A DNA stretch of 64,000 nt from Brevundimonas sp. Lineage in GTDB: Bacteria > Pseudomonadota > Alphaproteobacteria > Caulobacterales > Caulobacteraceae. The notes below the pieces were generated by a model that worked only from the letters and a program-made list of their open reading frames with translations, searched no databases and was not told the DNA's origin. The stretch lies in assembly GCF_016463485.1 (NCBI RefSeq), contig NZ_JAEMRD010000003.1, forward strand, positions 23,095-87,094, written 5' to 3'. Positions 17,065-25,547 of the stretch are shown piece after piece. A program made the translations under genes and the position numbers. Positions within the stretch are counted from its first letter, which is position 1, and every line of letters starts with the position of its first letter.

Positions 17065-17877
17065 TCAGCCGCCCTGTTGTTCCATCTCGGCCACGTTCGG
17101 CGGCCGCGACTGATAGCCCGGCATATGCAGGCCTCCGTCGACATTGATCATTTCGCCGGTGACGAAGCGCGACATCTCCGACGCCAGGAAGACCGCGACG
17201 GGCGCGACGTCCTCCTCCGGGTCGCCGTTCCTCAGCAGAGGTTTTCTGGACGCCGCCATCTCGGCAAAGCCCGGCGTCGCCTCGGCCATGCGATGGAACA
17301 CCGTGCCCATGGCGGCGGGCGACAACAGATTGACCCGGATATTGAACCGGCCCCACTCGTGCGCCGCACTGCGGGTCAGGCCACGCAGCGCCGATTTGGT
17401 GATGTTGTAGTCGGAGTTCAGCCAAGCGGCCGTCTCGACGTCGATCGAATAGAAGTTGATGATCGATCCGCCGCCGCGCGCCGCCATGTGAGGCCTCGCC
17501 GCCTGCATCGACCACCATCCGGCCCACAAGCCCGAATGCAGTGTGGCATCCAGCATCTCGTCGGTCTTGTGCTCCAGCAGCACCTTGGGGCTGAGGGTGA
17601 AGGCGTTGTTGACCAGGATGTCGATGCCGCCGAACAGCTCGACGGTCTTTTCGACCGCGCCCTGGATCTGTTCCTTGATGCGCACATCGGCCTTGATGAC
17701 CTCCGCCCGTCCGCCGAGTTCCTCGGTCAGTTCCTGTTTGATTGAGGCACAGTAGTCGTCGTTGAACTCGGCGACGACGACCGTCGCCCCCTCGCGGATG
17801 AATTTGCGGGCGATACCCCGTCCGATGCCGCCGCCGCCGCCGGTAATCAGGGCGACCTTGCCGTCGAGCAATGCCAT
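17065..17877 (-). CDS. Short-chain dehydrogenase/reductase (SDR), next to extradiol dioxygenase
   Basis: 270 residues: TGGGGGIG, NNA, a Ser in NFYSID and YNITK. Its ATG overlaps the stop of the extradiol dioxygenase gene (TGATG), so both proteins are made together. In aromatic pathways the gene coupled to an extradiol dioxygenase is often the cis-dihydrodiol dehydrogenase that makes its catechol substrate, so this SDR is the best candidate here for that step. The inference rests on position only. Confidence 0.85.
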   Translation of the reverse strand: MALLDGKVALITGGGGGIGRGIARKFIREGATVVVAEFNDDYCASIKQELTEELGGRAEVIKADVRIKEQIQGAVEKTVELFGGIDILVNNAFTLSPKVLLEHKTDEMLDATLHSGLWAGWWSMQAARPHMAARGGGSIINFYSIDVETAAWLNSDYNITKSALRGLTRSAAHEWGRFNIRVNLLSPAAMGTVFHRMAEATPGFAEMAASRKPLLRNGDPEEDVAPVAVFLASEMSRFVTGEMINVDGGLHMPGYQSRPPNVAEMEQQGG

Positions 17878-18791
17878 CAGCGAAGTTCCTCAGGCGTGCG
17901 AATGGTCGTGCCCAGGATCGGGCCGACCAGTTCATGTCCCCAGTAGCTGAGCCTTTCGGCGTTCAGCTCGAACGGGTCGCCGGGCCAGGGATGGGTCTCG
18001 GCGATCACCTCGACGGCAAAGCCCGAGGGGGTAAAATGATAGAAGGAGAAATGCGGGTCCTGGGTGTGCTGGCCCAGGGTCATCTGGACCTGGATCTGGC
18101 GCTTGTTGACGATGTCCCAGGTCTCGCCGACATCGCGCAGGTCGCCGGTCAGCAGACCCATATGCTGGATGCCCATCCGGCCTGGCGCATGGCCGTAACC
18201 GATATCGTGGCTGGTGAGATTGTTCAGCCCGGCGCGATAGAAGCCGGTCTTGCCTTTTCCGGCACCCGAACCATACCACTGGAAGCCCATGATGTTGATC
18301 AGGAAATTGTCCAGCTCCGGTCCGTACTCCGGCGTCATCACCACGACGTGGCCAAAGCCCCGGCCGTAGGTGTTGAAGCCGCCGTGGCGCCTGCCGGGCA
18401 CGAACGAATCCGGTTCGCCCTTCTGGCCGTAGAAGAGTTCATACTGATAGCCTACCGGATCCTTGAACCGGACCACGTCGCGGACGGCGCGGCGGGCGCG
18501 CAGGTCGTCGGTCCCGTGTTCGACGGCGATCCCCGCGTCTTCCAGCTTTTTCACCGCCTTCTCGAAGGCGATGCGGTTTACGCATTCCCAGCCGATATAG
18601 GCTAGCTTGTCGATCGGGCCGGGCTGGAAGGCGAACCGGTAGCGCCGGTCGTCCATGCGCAGATAGAGCGCGTCGGGCTCGTCCTCGGGTGACTTGGCGA
18701 TCGCGAGGCCAAGCACCTCGGGGCCGTAGCTGCGCCAGGCGTCGATGTTGGGGCTTTCAAAGCCCAGATAGCCGATACCCCGGATATCCAT
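17877..18791 (-). CDS. Extradiol ring-cleavage dioxygenase, two-domain VOC type (BphC/HsaC-like)
   Basis: 304 residues, two vicinal-oxygen-chelate domains (about 1-125 and 143-270), the usual size of type I extradiol dioxygenases. The Fe(II) ligands fall almost exactly where they do in BphC: H148 (FGHVVVM), H210 (IQHMGL) and E261 (AVEVIAE). Supporting active-site residues H195 or H201 and Y251 (FYHFTPSGF) are also present. The enzyme should open a catechol next to the diol with O2. It is co-transcribed with SDRs, a GPH transporter and a ferredoxin, and lies opposite the Rieske dioxygenase. Confidence 0.9.
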   Translation of the reverse strand: MDIRGIGYLGFESPNIDAWRSYGPEVLGLAIAKSPEDEPDALYLRMDDRRYRFAFQPGPIDKLAYIGWECVNRIAFEKAVKKLEDAGIAVEHGTDDLRARRAVRDVVRFKDPVGYQYELFYGQKGEPDSFVPGRRHGGFNTYGRGFGHVVVMTPEYGPELDNFLINIMGFQWYGSGAGKGKTGFYRAGLNNLTSHDIGYGHAPGRMGIQHMGLLTGDLRDVGETWDIVNKRQIQVQMTLGQHTQDPHFSFYHFTPSGFAVEVIAETHPWPGDPFELNAERLSYWGHELVGPILGTTIRTPEELR

Positions 18792-18818
18792 GGTCAGATC
18801 CTCAAGTCTTGCGGTGGG

Positions 18819-19577
18819 CTAACAGGCGGTCGTGCCGCCATCGATGACGATGTCGGCACCGGTGATGAAGGCGGCTTCGTCCGAGGCCAGGAAGGCAGCC
18901 ATGCCGACCACGTCCTCCGGCTCGCCGGGGCGGCCAATGGGGATGCCGGCGATCAGCCCGGCCCGCACCGCAGGGTTCTCGACGAAGGCGCGAGTGCCGG
19001 GGGTGATGACGAAGCCGGGGCTGATGGAGTTGGCGCGAATGCCCAGCGGGGCACCTTCCAGCGCCATCTGGCGGGTCATGGCGATGACGCCGCCCTTGGT
19101 TGCGTTGTGGGCGACGGTGCCGTTGCCGCGCGAGCCCTGCCAGCCGGCCGTCGAGGCGACGTTGATGATCGCGCCGCCCTGTCTGGCCAGATGCGGCCAG
19201 GCGTATTTGGTGGTCAGGAAGACGAGGTCGAGTTCGTTCCGGATCGTGAACCGCCAGTCCTCGACCGACAGGTCCGCGATGGAGCCGAACTTCGCGGCCG
19301 AGGCGTTATTGTAGACAATGTCGATCCGGCCGTAGGTCGAGACGGCCTTGTCGATCCAGGCCTGAGCGCCCTCGGGGTCGCCGAGATCGCAGACCATGCT
19401 GATCATGACGCCGCCGGCCTCTGCGACCAGTCGCGCGGTCTCCGCGTCGGCCTCGGCGTTGACGTCGCAGCCGACGACGATAGCGCCGTCGGCGACGAAG
19501 CGGAGTGCCGCCGCCCGGCCCTGCCCGCCCCCAGTGCCCGAGATAAGGGCGACACGGCCTTCCAGACGACGGGTCAT
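18819..19577 (-). CDS. SDR with His in place of the catalytic Tyr
   Basis: 252 residues. The cofactor motif SGTGGGQG is a slight variant of TGxxxGxG. The Ser (VASTAG) and Lys are present, but the YxxxK motif reads HNATK, so the general acid/base Tyr is His. The rest, including the VDGG-like C-terminus, is normal. The ATG overlaps the stop of the transporter gene by 4 bases. It could be an SDR with changed chemistry or a dehydratase/isomerase-like activity. A sequencing error would have to be a single T-to-C change at that codon. Confidence 0.83.
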   Translation of the reverse strand: MTRRLEGRVALISGTGGGQGRAAALRFVADGAIVVGCDVNAEADAETARLVAEAGGVMISMVCDLGDPEGAQAWIDKAVSTYGRIDIVYNNASAAKFGSIADLSVEDWRFTIRNELDLVFLTTKYAWPHLARQGGAIINVASTAGWQGSRGNGTVAHNATKGGVIAMTRQMALEGAPLGIRANSISPGFVITPGTRAFVENPAVRAGLIAGIPIGRPGEPEDVVGMAAFLASDEAAFITGADIVIDGGTTAC

Positions 19578-20959
19578 GCCGTTGTCTCCGCCTGGGCGTC
19601 TCGCGCGTCGAGAGCCGTGCGGATCGCGGCGTGTTTCTCGCGCGTCAATGGATAGGTAAAGGACAGCCAGGCACCGAGCAGGAACAGCACCGCCGACGGA
19701 CCGGCGAACACCATCTCCAACCCGGAGATGGCCTCGGGCGTATTGGCGGTCATCAGTGCGGGCTTGTACCCGACCATGGCCAGAGCCGCGAAGGAAAGGC
19801 CGACCGCCAGCGCACCGCCCAGCTTCCAGCTGCTGATGAGCAGGGCATAGAGGACGCCGGTCTGGTCCGAGCCGGTGTCCAGCCTCAGTTCGTCGCCTGC
19901 ATCCGCCATCATCGCACGGGGCAGAAGGTTGAAGGCCCCGAACGACAGACCCCAGCCCATCATGCCCAGTGAGACGGCGACGAGATTTCCATCCGGCAGG
20001 AAGACGAAGGCGACGCTGACAATCGCCGCCAGCAGCCCTGTGATCCCCAGTACGAAATGCTTGTCTAGCCGCCGCGCCAGCCAGGCCACGGCAGGGACGG
20101 TGATCATCGCCGTAACCACTTGCGCGATCAGGACGACACCGATGGCGCTACGATCCAGACCCTTGGCGGCCGTGACGAAAAAGACCAGCATGGCCGAGGC
20201 CGTACCGAAGCCCAAGCCGAACAGCAGGTCGATGGCGGCGATGCGGAACACCGCCTTCCGTCCCACGACGGCGAGATACTCTTTGATCCCGACGATATGA
20301 CGCTGGGCGGAAGCGGCGGCTTCCGGCACCCGCCAGGCGGCCAGGGCGACAGCGGGGGCCATCAGGACGATGATGATCCAGCCCATGATCTGGGTCGGGG
20401 CCATGCCGGTGTCGCCGAGCGACTTCAACAGGATGGGAAAGCCCATGACCGTCAGAATGCCCAGCAGCGACGCGAACTGCAGCCAGGCATAGACGCGGGA
20501 CCGCCCGTCGTAGCTGGCCGCCAGTCCCGACGCCAAGGCCAGTTGTGCAAGAGACAGGACCGACCAGCCGAGAAAGGCCGCCGTCAGGGTCAGCAGCAGA
20601 TAGATCGGCCCAACACCCGGCTTGGCCATGAACAGTAGATAGACCGCCAACATCAGGGCCGGTGCCCCGAAGATCAGCCACGGCCGGTAGCGGCCCCAGC
20701 GACTGCGGGTCCGGTCCATGGCAGCCCCGATCAGGGGATCGACCACGATGTCGAAGATGCGCACACCGGTGAAAATCAGGCCGATCACGGCCAGCGGCAG
20801 GCCCAGCACGGTCGCGTAATGCTCGGGGATCATCACGACCAGCGGCAGCGACAGGGCCGTCAGCGGAATACCCATGAGGGACAGCGACAACAGCCCCGGC
20901 AGCTTGCGTCCGCCTGCGGGCGTGGCCGCCGGGTTCGCCGCGGCGGAGGGCGCGGTCAT
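19574..20959 (-). CDS. GPH-family (MelB-like) sugar/glucuronide:cation symporter homologue
   Basis: 461 residues with about 12 membrane segments. The family motif DPLIGAAMDRTRSRWGRYRP lies near residue 85. GPH proteins couple uptake of glycosides to H+ or Na+. Their presence in degradation operons of this kind suggests import of a polar or conjugated form of the substrate, though many GPH proteins of alphaproteobacteria are uncharacterised. It starts inside the ferredoxin stop (ATGA) and its stop overlaps the next SDR start. Confidence 0.85.
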   Translation of the reverse strand: MTAPSAAANPAATPAGGRKLPGLLSLSLMGIPLTALSLPLVVMIPEHYATVLGLPLAVIGLIFTGVRIFDIVVDPLIGAAMDRTRSRWGRYRPWLIFGAPALMLAVYLLFMAKPGVGPIYLLLTLTAAFLGWSVLSLAQLALASGLAASYDGRSRVYAWLQFASLLGILTVMGFPILLKSLGDTGMAPTQIMGWIIIVLMAPAVALAAWRVPEAAASAQRHIVGIKEYLAVVGRKAVFRIAAIDLLFGLGFGTASAMLVFFVTAAKGLDRSAIGVVLIAQVVTAMITVPAVAWLARRLDKHFVLGITGLLAAIVSVAFVFLPDGNLVAVSLGMMGWGLSFGAFNLLPRAMMADAGDELRLDTGSDQTGVLYALLISSWKLGGALAVGLSFAALAMVGYKPALMTANTPEAISGLEMVFAGPSAVLFLLGAWLSFTYPLTREKHAAIRTALDARDAQAETTA

Positions 20960-21174
20960 CCCGCGACCGGTTCCACGATCAGGGCCGATTGCGGGCAGGA
21001 CTCGGCGCCTTCGATGGCCCGTTCCAGCAGTTCCGGCGGCACGATCTCCGTCGTCAGGACCACCAGCCCGCCTTCGAGCTGATAGATCTCAGGGCAGATC
21101 TCGACGCACGTCCCATAGCCGCAGCACGAACCGCGATCGGCGACCACGCGATGGGCGATAGCTTGTGAACTCAT
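20956..21174 (-). CDS. Small ferredoxin, [3Fe-4S]/[4Fe-4S] type
   Basis: 72 residues. Cysteines C17, C23, C27 (followed by Pro) and C60 (followed by Pro) form the pattern C-x2-Y-x2-C-x3-CP...CP of P450-type [3Fe-4S] ferredoxins, with Tyr where a fourth ligand Cys would be. It passes electrons to a P450 or, in some actinobacterial and diterpenoid systems, to a ring-hydroxylating dioxygenase. It is divergent from the Rieske alpha gene and shares its promoter region. A GGAGG lies 6 bases before the ATG at 21174. No ferredoxin reductase is in the window. Confidence 0.88.
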   Translation of the reverse strand: MSSQAIAHRVVADRGSCCGYGTCVEICPEIYQLEGGLVVLTTEIVPPELLERAIEGAESCPQSALIVEPVAG

Positions 21175-21239
21175 AGTCATCCTCCGTGCCGGGAGTCCCT
21201 TGGGGACTTCTCCGGGGGCGCTCGGCCCATCGTTCCTCG

Positions 21240-21288
21240 TTGAATCGAACAGTTGCATTTTCTATACAGAAATGCCACCTCTGTTCAA
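21240..21288. promoter_or_regulatory. Overlapping divergent promoters with a shared inverted repeat
   Basis: Plus strand: TTGAAT (21240-21245), 17 bases, TATACA (21263-21268), toward the Rieske alpha gene. Minus strand: TTGAAC (21283-21288), 16 bases, TATAGA (21261-21266), toward the ferredoxin. The two -10 boxes overlap. ACAGA (21266-21270) and TCTGT (21280-21284) form an inverted repeat that fills the minus-strand spacer and covers the plus-strand start region; TTCT-ATAC-AGAA (21260-21271) overlaps it. One bound protein would block both promoters. Confidence 0.65.
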
Positions 21289-21322
21289 AATTATATGGCG
21301 CAAGTCGCCGCGGAGGACAACT

Positions 21323-22699
21323 ATGCTGGACCGGACACGGACAACGCTTTCGGACGGGACGACGATCGACGATCTGATCAATGTGCAGACCCGAGAGGTA
21401 CAGCTGCGCGCGATCTCGGATCCCGAACTCTACGACATCGAAATGCGCAAGGTGTTCGGCAAGACCTGGCTCTTGCTGGGTCACGAGAGCGAGATTCCGG
21501 CCTCGGGCGACTTCATTACCCGGCTGATGGGATCCGACCCCGTTCTGATCACGCGTCAGAAGGACGAGACCATCAAGGTCATGCTGAACGTCTGCCCGCA
21601 CCGGGGCATGCGCGTGTGCGTCAACGACGCCGGCAACGCCAAGGTCCACACCTGCATCTATCATGGCTGGGCGTTCAAGAACGACGGCGACTTCATCGGC
21701 GCGCCCGTCGCCGGCGAGAAGATGCACGGCGACATCCTGCCCAAGGAAAAGCTCGGCCTGACCCAGGCGCGCGTCCACATCTACGGCGGCCTGATCTTCG
21801 CCACCTGGAATTTCGAAGGCCCCTCGTTCGACGAATTCCTCGGCGAGATGAAGTGGTACTACGACATGCTGTTCTGCCGGACGGACAACGGCCTTGAGGT
21901 CCTGGGTCCGCCGCAGCGCTTCACCATCAAGGCCAACTGGAAGACGGCCTGCGAGCAGTCCGCCTCCGACGGTTTCCACACGCTGACGCTCCACCGCTGG
22001 CTGGGCGAGTTCGCCAAATTCGGCGATGGCGACCTGACCACCTCGATGTACGGCACCGAAGTGAGCTCCCTGCAAGGTCACTCCCTGCGCTGCATGCCCG
22101 TGGCGAACAAGTTCAAGCAGGCCAAGGATTTCCGGGACGGAAACCTGACGATCGCCGAGAAGCTGGCTATCGTGCCGCCCCCCGGTATCACCAAGGAAAT
22201 GCTGCCCGAACTGGTCCGCAACCTGACGCCGGAACAGCTGGGCCTGCTGGTCGACAGCCCGCCCCAGGTCGGAGGAATGTTCCCCAACGTCCTGATCGCC
22301 TTCATTTATGTGCCCCAGCCGGACGGCGAGATCATCGGCCTGACCTCGCTGCACACCTATATCCCCAAGGGCCCGGACGAGCTGGAGTTCTGCAACTACA
22401 TCCTCGCTGAAAAGGACGCCCCCGAGGAGCACAAGCAGAAGGCGCTGCAGTTCGCGGTACGCATGCTGGGTACCTCCGGCATGGTCGAACAGGACGATTC
22501 CGACACGTGGCCGCATATCACCCAGACCGCCAAGGGTGCCGCCGCTCGCAATGTCACGATGAAGTATCAGGCCGTCTGCACCACCCCGCCACGGCCCGAC
22601 TGGCCCGGTCCGGCCCTGGTCTACGAAGGCTTCACCAAGGACGACACCCAGTGGAACTGGTGGCTGGCCTATCGCGACCTGATGAACGCCCCGGCTTGA
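21323..22699 (+). CDS. Ring-hydroxylating dioxygenase, alpha (Rieske) subunit
   Basis: 458 residues. The Rieske [2Fe-2S] ligands are C91-x-H93 (CPHRG) and C111-x2-H114 (CIYHGW). The catalytic iron site is D216-G-F-H219-x4-H224, with the bridging Asp and both His, and a late acidic motif EQDDSDTW supplies the last Asp. It would dihydroxylate an aromatic ring with O2. GGAGG lies 6 bases before the ATG at 21323. The beta subunit follows after 31 bases. The ferredoxin partner is probably the divergent gene 20956; a Rieske-type ferredoxin is absent. Confidence 0.93.
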   Translation: MLDRTRTTLSDGTTIDDLINVQTREVQLRAISDPELYDIEMRKVFGKTWLLLGHESEIPASGDFITRLMGSDPVLITRQKDETIKVMLNVCPHRGMRVCVNDAGNAKVHTCIYHGWAFKNDGDFIGAPVAGEKMHGDILPKEKLGLTQARVHIYGGLIFATWNFEGPSFDEFLGEMKWYYDMLFCRTDNGLEVLGPPQRFTIKANWKTACEQSASDGFHTLTLHRWLGEFAKFGDGDLTTSMYGTEVSSLQGHSLRCMPVANKFKQAKDFRDGNLTIAEKLAIVPPPGITKEMLPELVRNLTPEQLGLLVDSPPQVGGMFPNVLIAFIYVPQPDGEIIGLTSLHTYIPKGPDELEFCNYILAEKDAPEEHKQKALQFAVRMLGTSGMVEQDDSDTWPHITQTAKGAAARNVTMKYQAVCTTPPRPDWPGPALVYEGFTKDDTQWNWWLAYRDLMNAPA

Positions 22700-22730
22700 T
22701 CATCGCAGACATCATCAGGATACCATCGCC

Positions 22731-23312
22731 ATGACCATGAACGCCGTCATCCCCACCGACGTCAGCGTCGCCGAGGAGGCTCCCTTCCGTCCCAACCGCG
22801 TGCCGGTCGGGTCGCCCGCCTACAACCAGATCGCCGAGTTCCTGTACGAGGAGGCCTGGCTGCTGGACGAGATCCGCCTGAAGGACTGGGTCGCGCGGCT
22901 CGATATCGACCTGCGCTACACCTGCCCGGTACGCCAGACCCGGTCTCTGAAGCATCATTCGCAGTCAATCGTCCGGACCGTGATGCATTTCGACGAGACC
23001 TACGCCTCGATCCGCGGTCGGGTGGGCCGGATCACCGACACCCAGAGCGCCTGGGCCGAGGATCCGCCCTCGCGTACGCGCCGTCTGGTGACCAACATCC
23101 TGGTCGAATCGACCGACGATCCGGACGAATTCGAGGTGAAGAGCTATCTGCTTTGCAGCCGCAGCCGGTTCGAGGAGACGACGTTGCTGATGCTCAGCTG
23201 CGTCCGCCACGACCTGCTGCGTCGTCATGGTGCCAGCTTCAAACTGGCCCGTCGCGAGATCATCGTCGACCAGACGGTGCTCGGCTTCCCGAACCTCGCC
23301 ATCTTCCTCTGA
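22731..23312 (+). CDS. Ring-hydroxylating dioxygenase, beta subunit
   Basis: 193 residues of the NTF2-like fold that forms the central trimer of alpha3beta3 oxygenases. The N-terminal EEAWLLDEIRLKDWVARLD helix and the late LARREIIVDQTVL strand are typical of this family. It carries no metal site and gives structure to the alpha subunit. It follows the alpha gene with a 31-base gap and an AGGA ribosome site. A second in-frame ATG at 22737 is possible. Confidence 0.9.
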   Translation: MTMNAVIPTDVSVAEEAPFRPNRVPVGSPAYNQIAEFLYEEAWLLDEIRLKDWVARLDIDLRYTCPVRQTRSLKHHSQSIVRTVMHFDETYASIRGRVGRITDTQSAWAEDPPSRTRRLVTNILVESTDDPDEFEVKSYLLCSRSRFEETTLLMLSCVRHDLLRRHGASFKLARREIIVDQTVLGFPNLAIFL

Positions 23313-23399
23313 CGTGACGCCACACTGACGTCGGCGCCGCCCGGATCGACCGCGCGAGCGCCGACGCGTGCCTCACACTCCCGATATCAGGAGCCGCCC

Positions 23400-24326
23400 A
23401 TGCGCGCCGCCGTCATCTCCGGCAACGGATCCGCCCCGGTCCTTCAGGACTTCCCCGAACCGACGGCCCAGGAGGGATGTGTCCTGATCGAGGTCGATAC
23501 GGCGGGGCTGGGCGGCTGGGACGTGCTGGGCGCCTATCGCCTGGGCGTTCAGTATCCGTGCGTGATCCGGGGCGAAGGCGTCGGCCGCGCCGAGGACGGT
23601 CGCCGGGTCTATTTCGGCGAGCGTTCGGTCGCACCCTGGGGCGCGTGGGCGGAGAAGACCATCGTCCCCGTCGCTGAGGTCTGGGACGTACCCGACGACA
23701 TCGACGATCGCACCGCCGTCACCATGGGTATCGCCGGCACCGGCATCCTGATCCCGCTGGAGGCCGCAGAGATCCAGCCGGGCGAGAGCGTTCTGATCCT
23801 GGGTGCCACCGGGGTCCTGGGCCAGATCGGCCTGCAACTCGCCAGAACTTTGGGGGCCGGCCGAGTGGTTGCCGCCGCCCGCAGCCAGGCCGGGCTTGAC
23901 CGCCTGATGGAACGAGGCCTCGCCGACGCCGTCGTGGCCATGGGCGGCGACTACGACACCGAAGCGCTCAAGGTTGCTTCGGGCGGGGACGGGTTTGATG
24001 TCGTCCTCGATCTCGTCTTCGGCAAGCCCTTCCTGTCGGCGGTCAAGGCCACGAAATGGGGTGCCCGCCTGATCACCATCGGCACGGGCGCGGGCCGCAC
24101 GGTGGAGCTCAATATCGGCGACCTGCTGTTCCGGACCCTGACCTGTATCGGCACCGGCCAGCGCCCGGCGGCCGACCGCGAGCAGATCTGGCGACGACTG
24201 CTGGCCATGCAGAAGGATCAGGCGATCGAGGTCGACTACATCGACTATGACTTCGCGGATTCCGCCGACGCCTGGACCGCCCAGGTATCAGGCCCCCACG
24301 CCAAGATCACGGCGAAGGTCCGCTGA
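23400..24326 (+). CDS. MDR-family (quinone oxidoreductase-like) NADPH-dependent reductase
   Basis: 308 residues, medium-chain reductase fold without the structural zinc cysteines. The NADPH motif is GATGVLGQIG near residue 145. Members reduce quinones or activated double bonds. It is third after the Rieske subunits and preceded by AGGAG, so it may remove a reactive quinone or reduce an enone made in the pathway. A hairpin follows the gene, before the convergent peroxidase. Confidence 0.83.
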   Translation: MRAAVISGNGSAPVLQDFPEPTAQEGCVLIEVDTAGLGGWDVLGAYRLGVQYPCVIRGEGVGRAEDGRRVYFGERSVAPWGAWAEKTIVPVAEVWDVPDDIDDRTAVTMGIAGTGILIPLEAAEIQPGESVLILGATGVLGQIGLQLARTLGAGRVVAAARSQAGLDRLMERGLADAVVAMGGDYDTEALKVASGGDGFDVVLDLVFGKPFLSAVKATKWGARLITIGTGAGRTVELNIGDLLFRTLTCIGTGQRPAADREQIWRRLLAMQKDQAIEVDYIDYDFADSADAWTAQVSGPHAKITAKVR

Positions 24327-24330
24327 TGAC

Positions 24331-24362
24331 GGTCGCGGAGGGTGCGCACATCCTCCGCGACC
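24331..24362. terminator. Hairpin between convergent reductase and peroxidase genes
   Basis: GGTCGCGGAGG (24331-24341) and CCTCCGCGACC (24352-24362) form a perfect 11-bp stem with a 10-base loop. It begins 5 bases after the plus-strand stop and ends 15 bases before the minus-strand stop. The T-run is poor, so termination is inferred from position. Confidence 0.55.
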
Positions 24363-24376
24363 ATCGTCGGTCGGCG

Positions 24377-24925
24377 TCAGCCGGCCGCCAACGCCTTGTC
24401 GATCGCACCGACCAGTCGAGGATCGGCGGCACCGATGTCGGGGGCAAACCGGTCGATGACCTGACCGTCACGGCCGACCAGGAATTTCTCGAAATTCCAC
24501 ACCACCTCGCCGGGTCCACTCGTCGCGATGCCATAGCCGTTCAGACGCTCGCGCATCGGGCCATCGCCGACGGCCTCGGCCTTGGCCGCCGTCAGGCCGG
24601 CATAGAGCGGGTGGATGTCCTCGCCCTTGACGCTGATCTTGGAATACAGCGGAAAGGTCACGTCGAAGCTGGTCTGGCAGAAGCTCGCGATCTCCTCGTC
24701 CGTCCCCGGCTCCTGACCGTTGAAGTTGTTCGCCGGAAACGCCAGCACTTCGAGGCCGTCCGCCGCCTTGGCGCGATACAGGGCCTCGAGCCCTTCGTAT
24801 TGCGGCGTAAGCCCGCATTTCGACGCGACATTGACGATCAGCAGAACCTTGCCGGCATGGTCGGCCAGGGTGTCCGACCCGCCGTCGTTTCGGGTCAGGG
24901 GAATGGCGGTGATCGCGTCGCTCAT
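24377..24925 (-). CDS. Glutathione peroxidase (thiol peroxidase)
   Basis: 182 residues, normal for the family. The peroxidatic Cys is C37 in VNVASKCGLT, followed by the Gln in FNGQEPG (Q71) and a Trp-Asn pair in WNFEKF, so the Cys-Gln-Trp-Asn site is complete. FPANNF carries Ala where many homologues have a resolving Cys in FPCNQF. It reduces hydrogen or lipid peroxides with thioredoxin or glutathione. Next to oxygenases it may deal with uncoupled peroxide. Confidence 0.9.
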   Translation of the reverse strand: MSDAITAIPLTRNDGGSDTLADHAGKVLLIVNVASKCGLTPQYEGLEALYRAKAADGLEVLAFPANNFNGQEPGTDEEIASFCQTSFDVTFPLYSKISVKGEDIHPLYAGLTAAKAEAVGDGPMRERLNGYGIATSGPGEVVWNFEKFLVGRDGQVIDRFAPDIGAADPRLVGAIDKALAAG

Positions 24926-25043
24926 GTCGGCTCCATCAGGTCTGGACGGCGGTCGCCGCCTTGCCCGGAAACCCTAGCAAATCGCCCCCGGACCGCGCTC
25001 GAAATCCGGCTTTCCACGCCCGATATCGAAGGAAAATAAGGCC

Positions 25044-25442
25044 ATGAAACGCGCTCCGATAGACATCGTCGGCGACTTCCTCGACGTCTGGTCCGCAGGG
25101 CCCGAACCGCTGGAAGCCGCGATCCGCGACCTGTTCCGACCCGACACCGAATGGGTCAACATGGGCCTGTCGAAAAGCGTCGGTGCCGACGAGGCCCTGG
25201 CCATGGGTGCGAAATTCGAGGCGGCCATGGGTTACGAGAAAATCCTGGTCGAGACCCTGCATATCGCCGCCCACGGCAATGTCGTTCTGACCGAACGGAT
25301 GGACCGGCTGGTCGCCGCAGACGGCCGCGAGATCGGCGCCTTTGCCATTGCCGGGATTTTCGAGCTGGACGACGACGGCAAGCTGATCCGCTGGCGCGAC
25401 TACACCGACCCGTCGGCGATTGCGCTGATTCACGGCCATTGA
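25044..25442 (+). CDS. Limonene-1,2-epoxide hydrolase-like (SnoaL-fold) protein
   Basis: 132 residues, the size of the limonene epoxide hydrolase family. The catalytic trio of that family is recognisable: R85 and D87 (TERMD) and D119 (WRDYTD). Of the water-binding Tyr and Asn, the Asn is kept (N39), while the Tyr position is W37. It probably opens an epoxide or is a related hydratase. AAGGAAAATAAGG precedes the ATG. It stands just before the P450 gene, an arrangement that suits a P450-made epoxide opened by this protein. Confidence 0.75.
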   Translation: MKRAPIDIVGDFLDVWSAGPEPLEAAIRDLFRPDTEWVNMGLSKSVGADEALAMGAKFEAAMGYEKILVETLHIAAHGNVVLTERMDRLVAADGREIGAFAIAGIFELDDDGKLIRWRDYTDPSAIALIHGH

Positions 25443-25478
25443 ACGTAACCATCGTCTCTGTCCGATGGACATTTTGAT

Positions 25479-25493
25479 CAGAATGCTATTCTG
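25479..25493. promoter_or_regulatory. Operator-like palindrome before the P450 gene
   Basis: CAGAAT-GCT-ATTCTG is a perfect 6-3-6 inverted repeat, identical in its arms and spacing (CAGAA-N5-TTCTG) to 47663-47677. It lies 55 bases upstream of the P450 start in a short AT-rich stretch. Confidence 0.55.
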
Positions 25494-25547
25494 TATTTGA
25501 AACAGATCGCGCCCATGAGGCCGGCTAATTTGCGGGAAGGAAGACCG

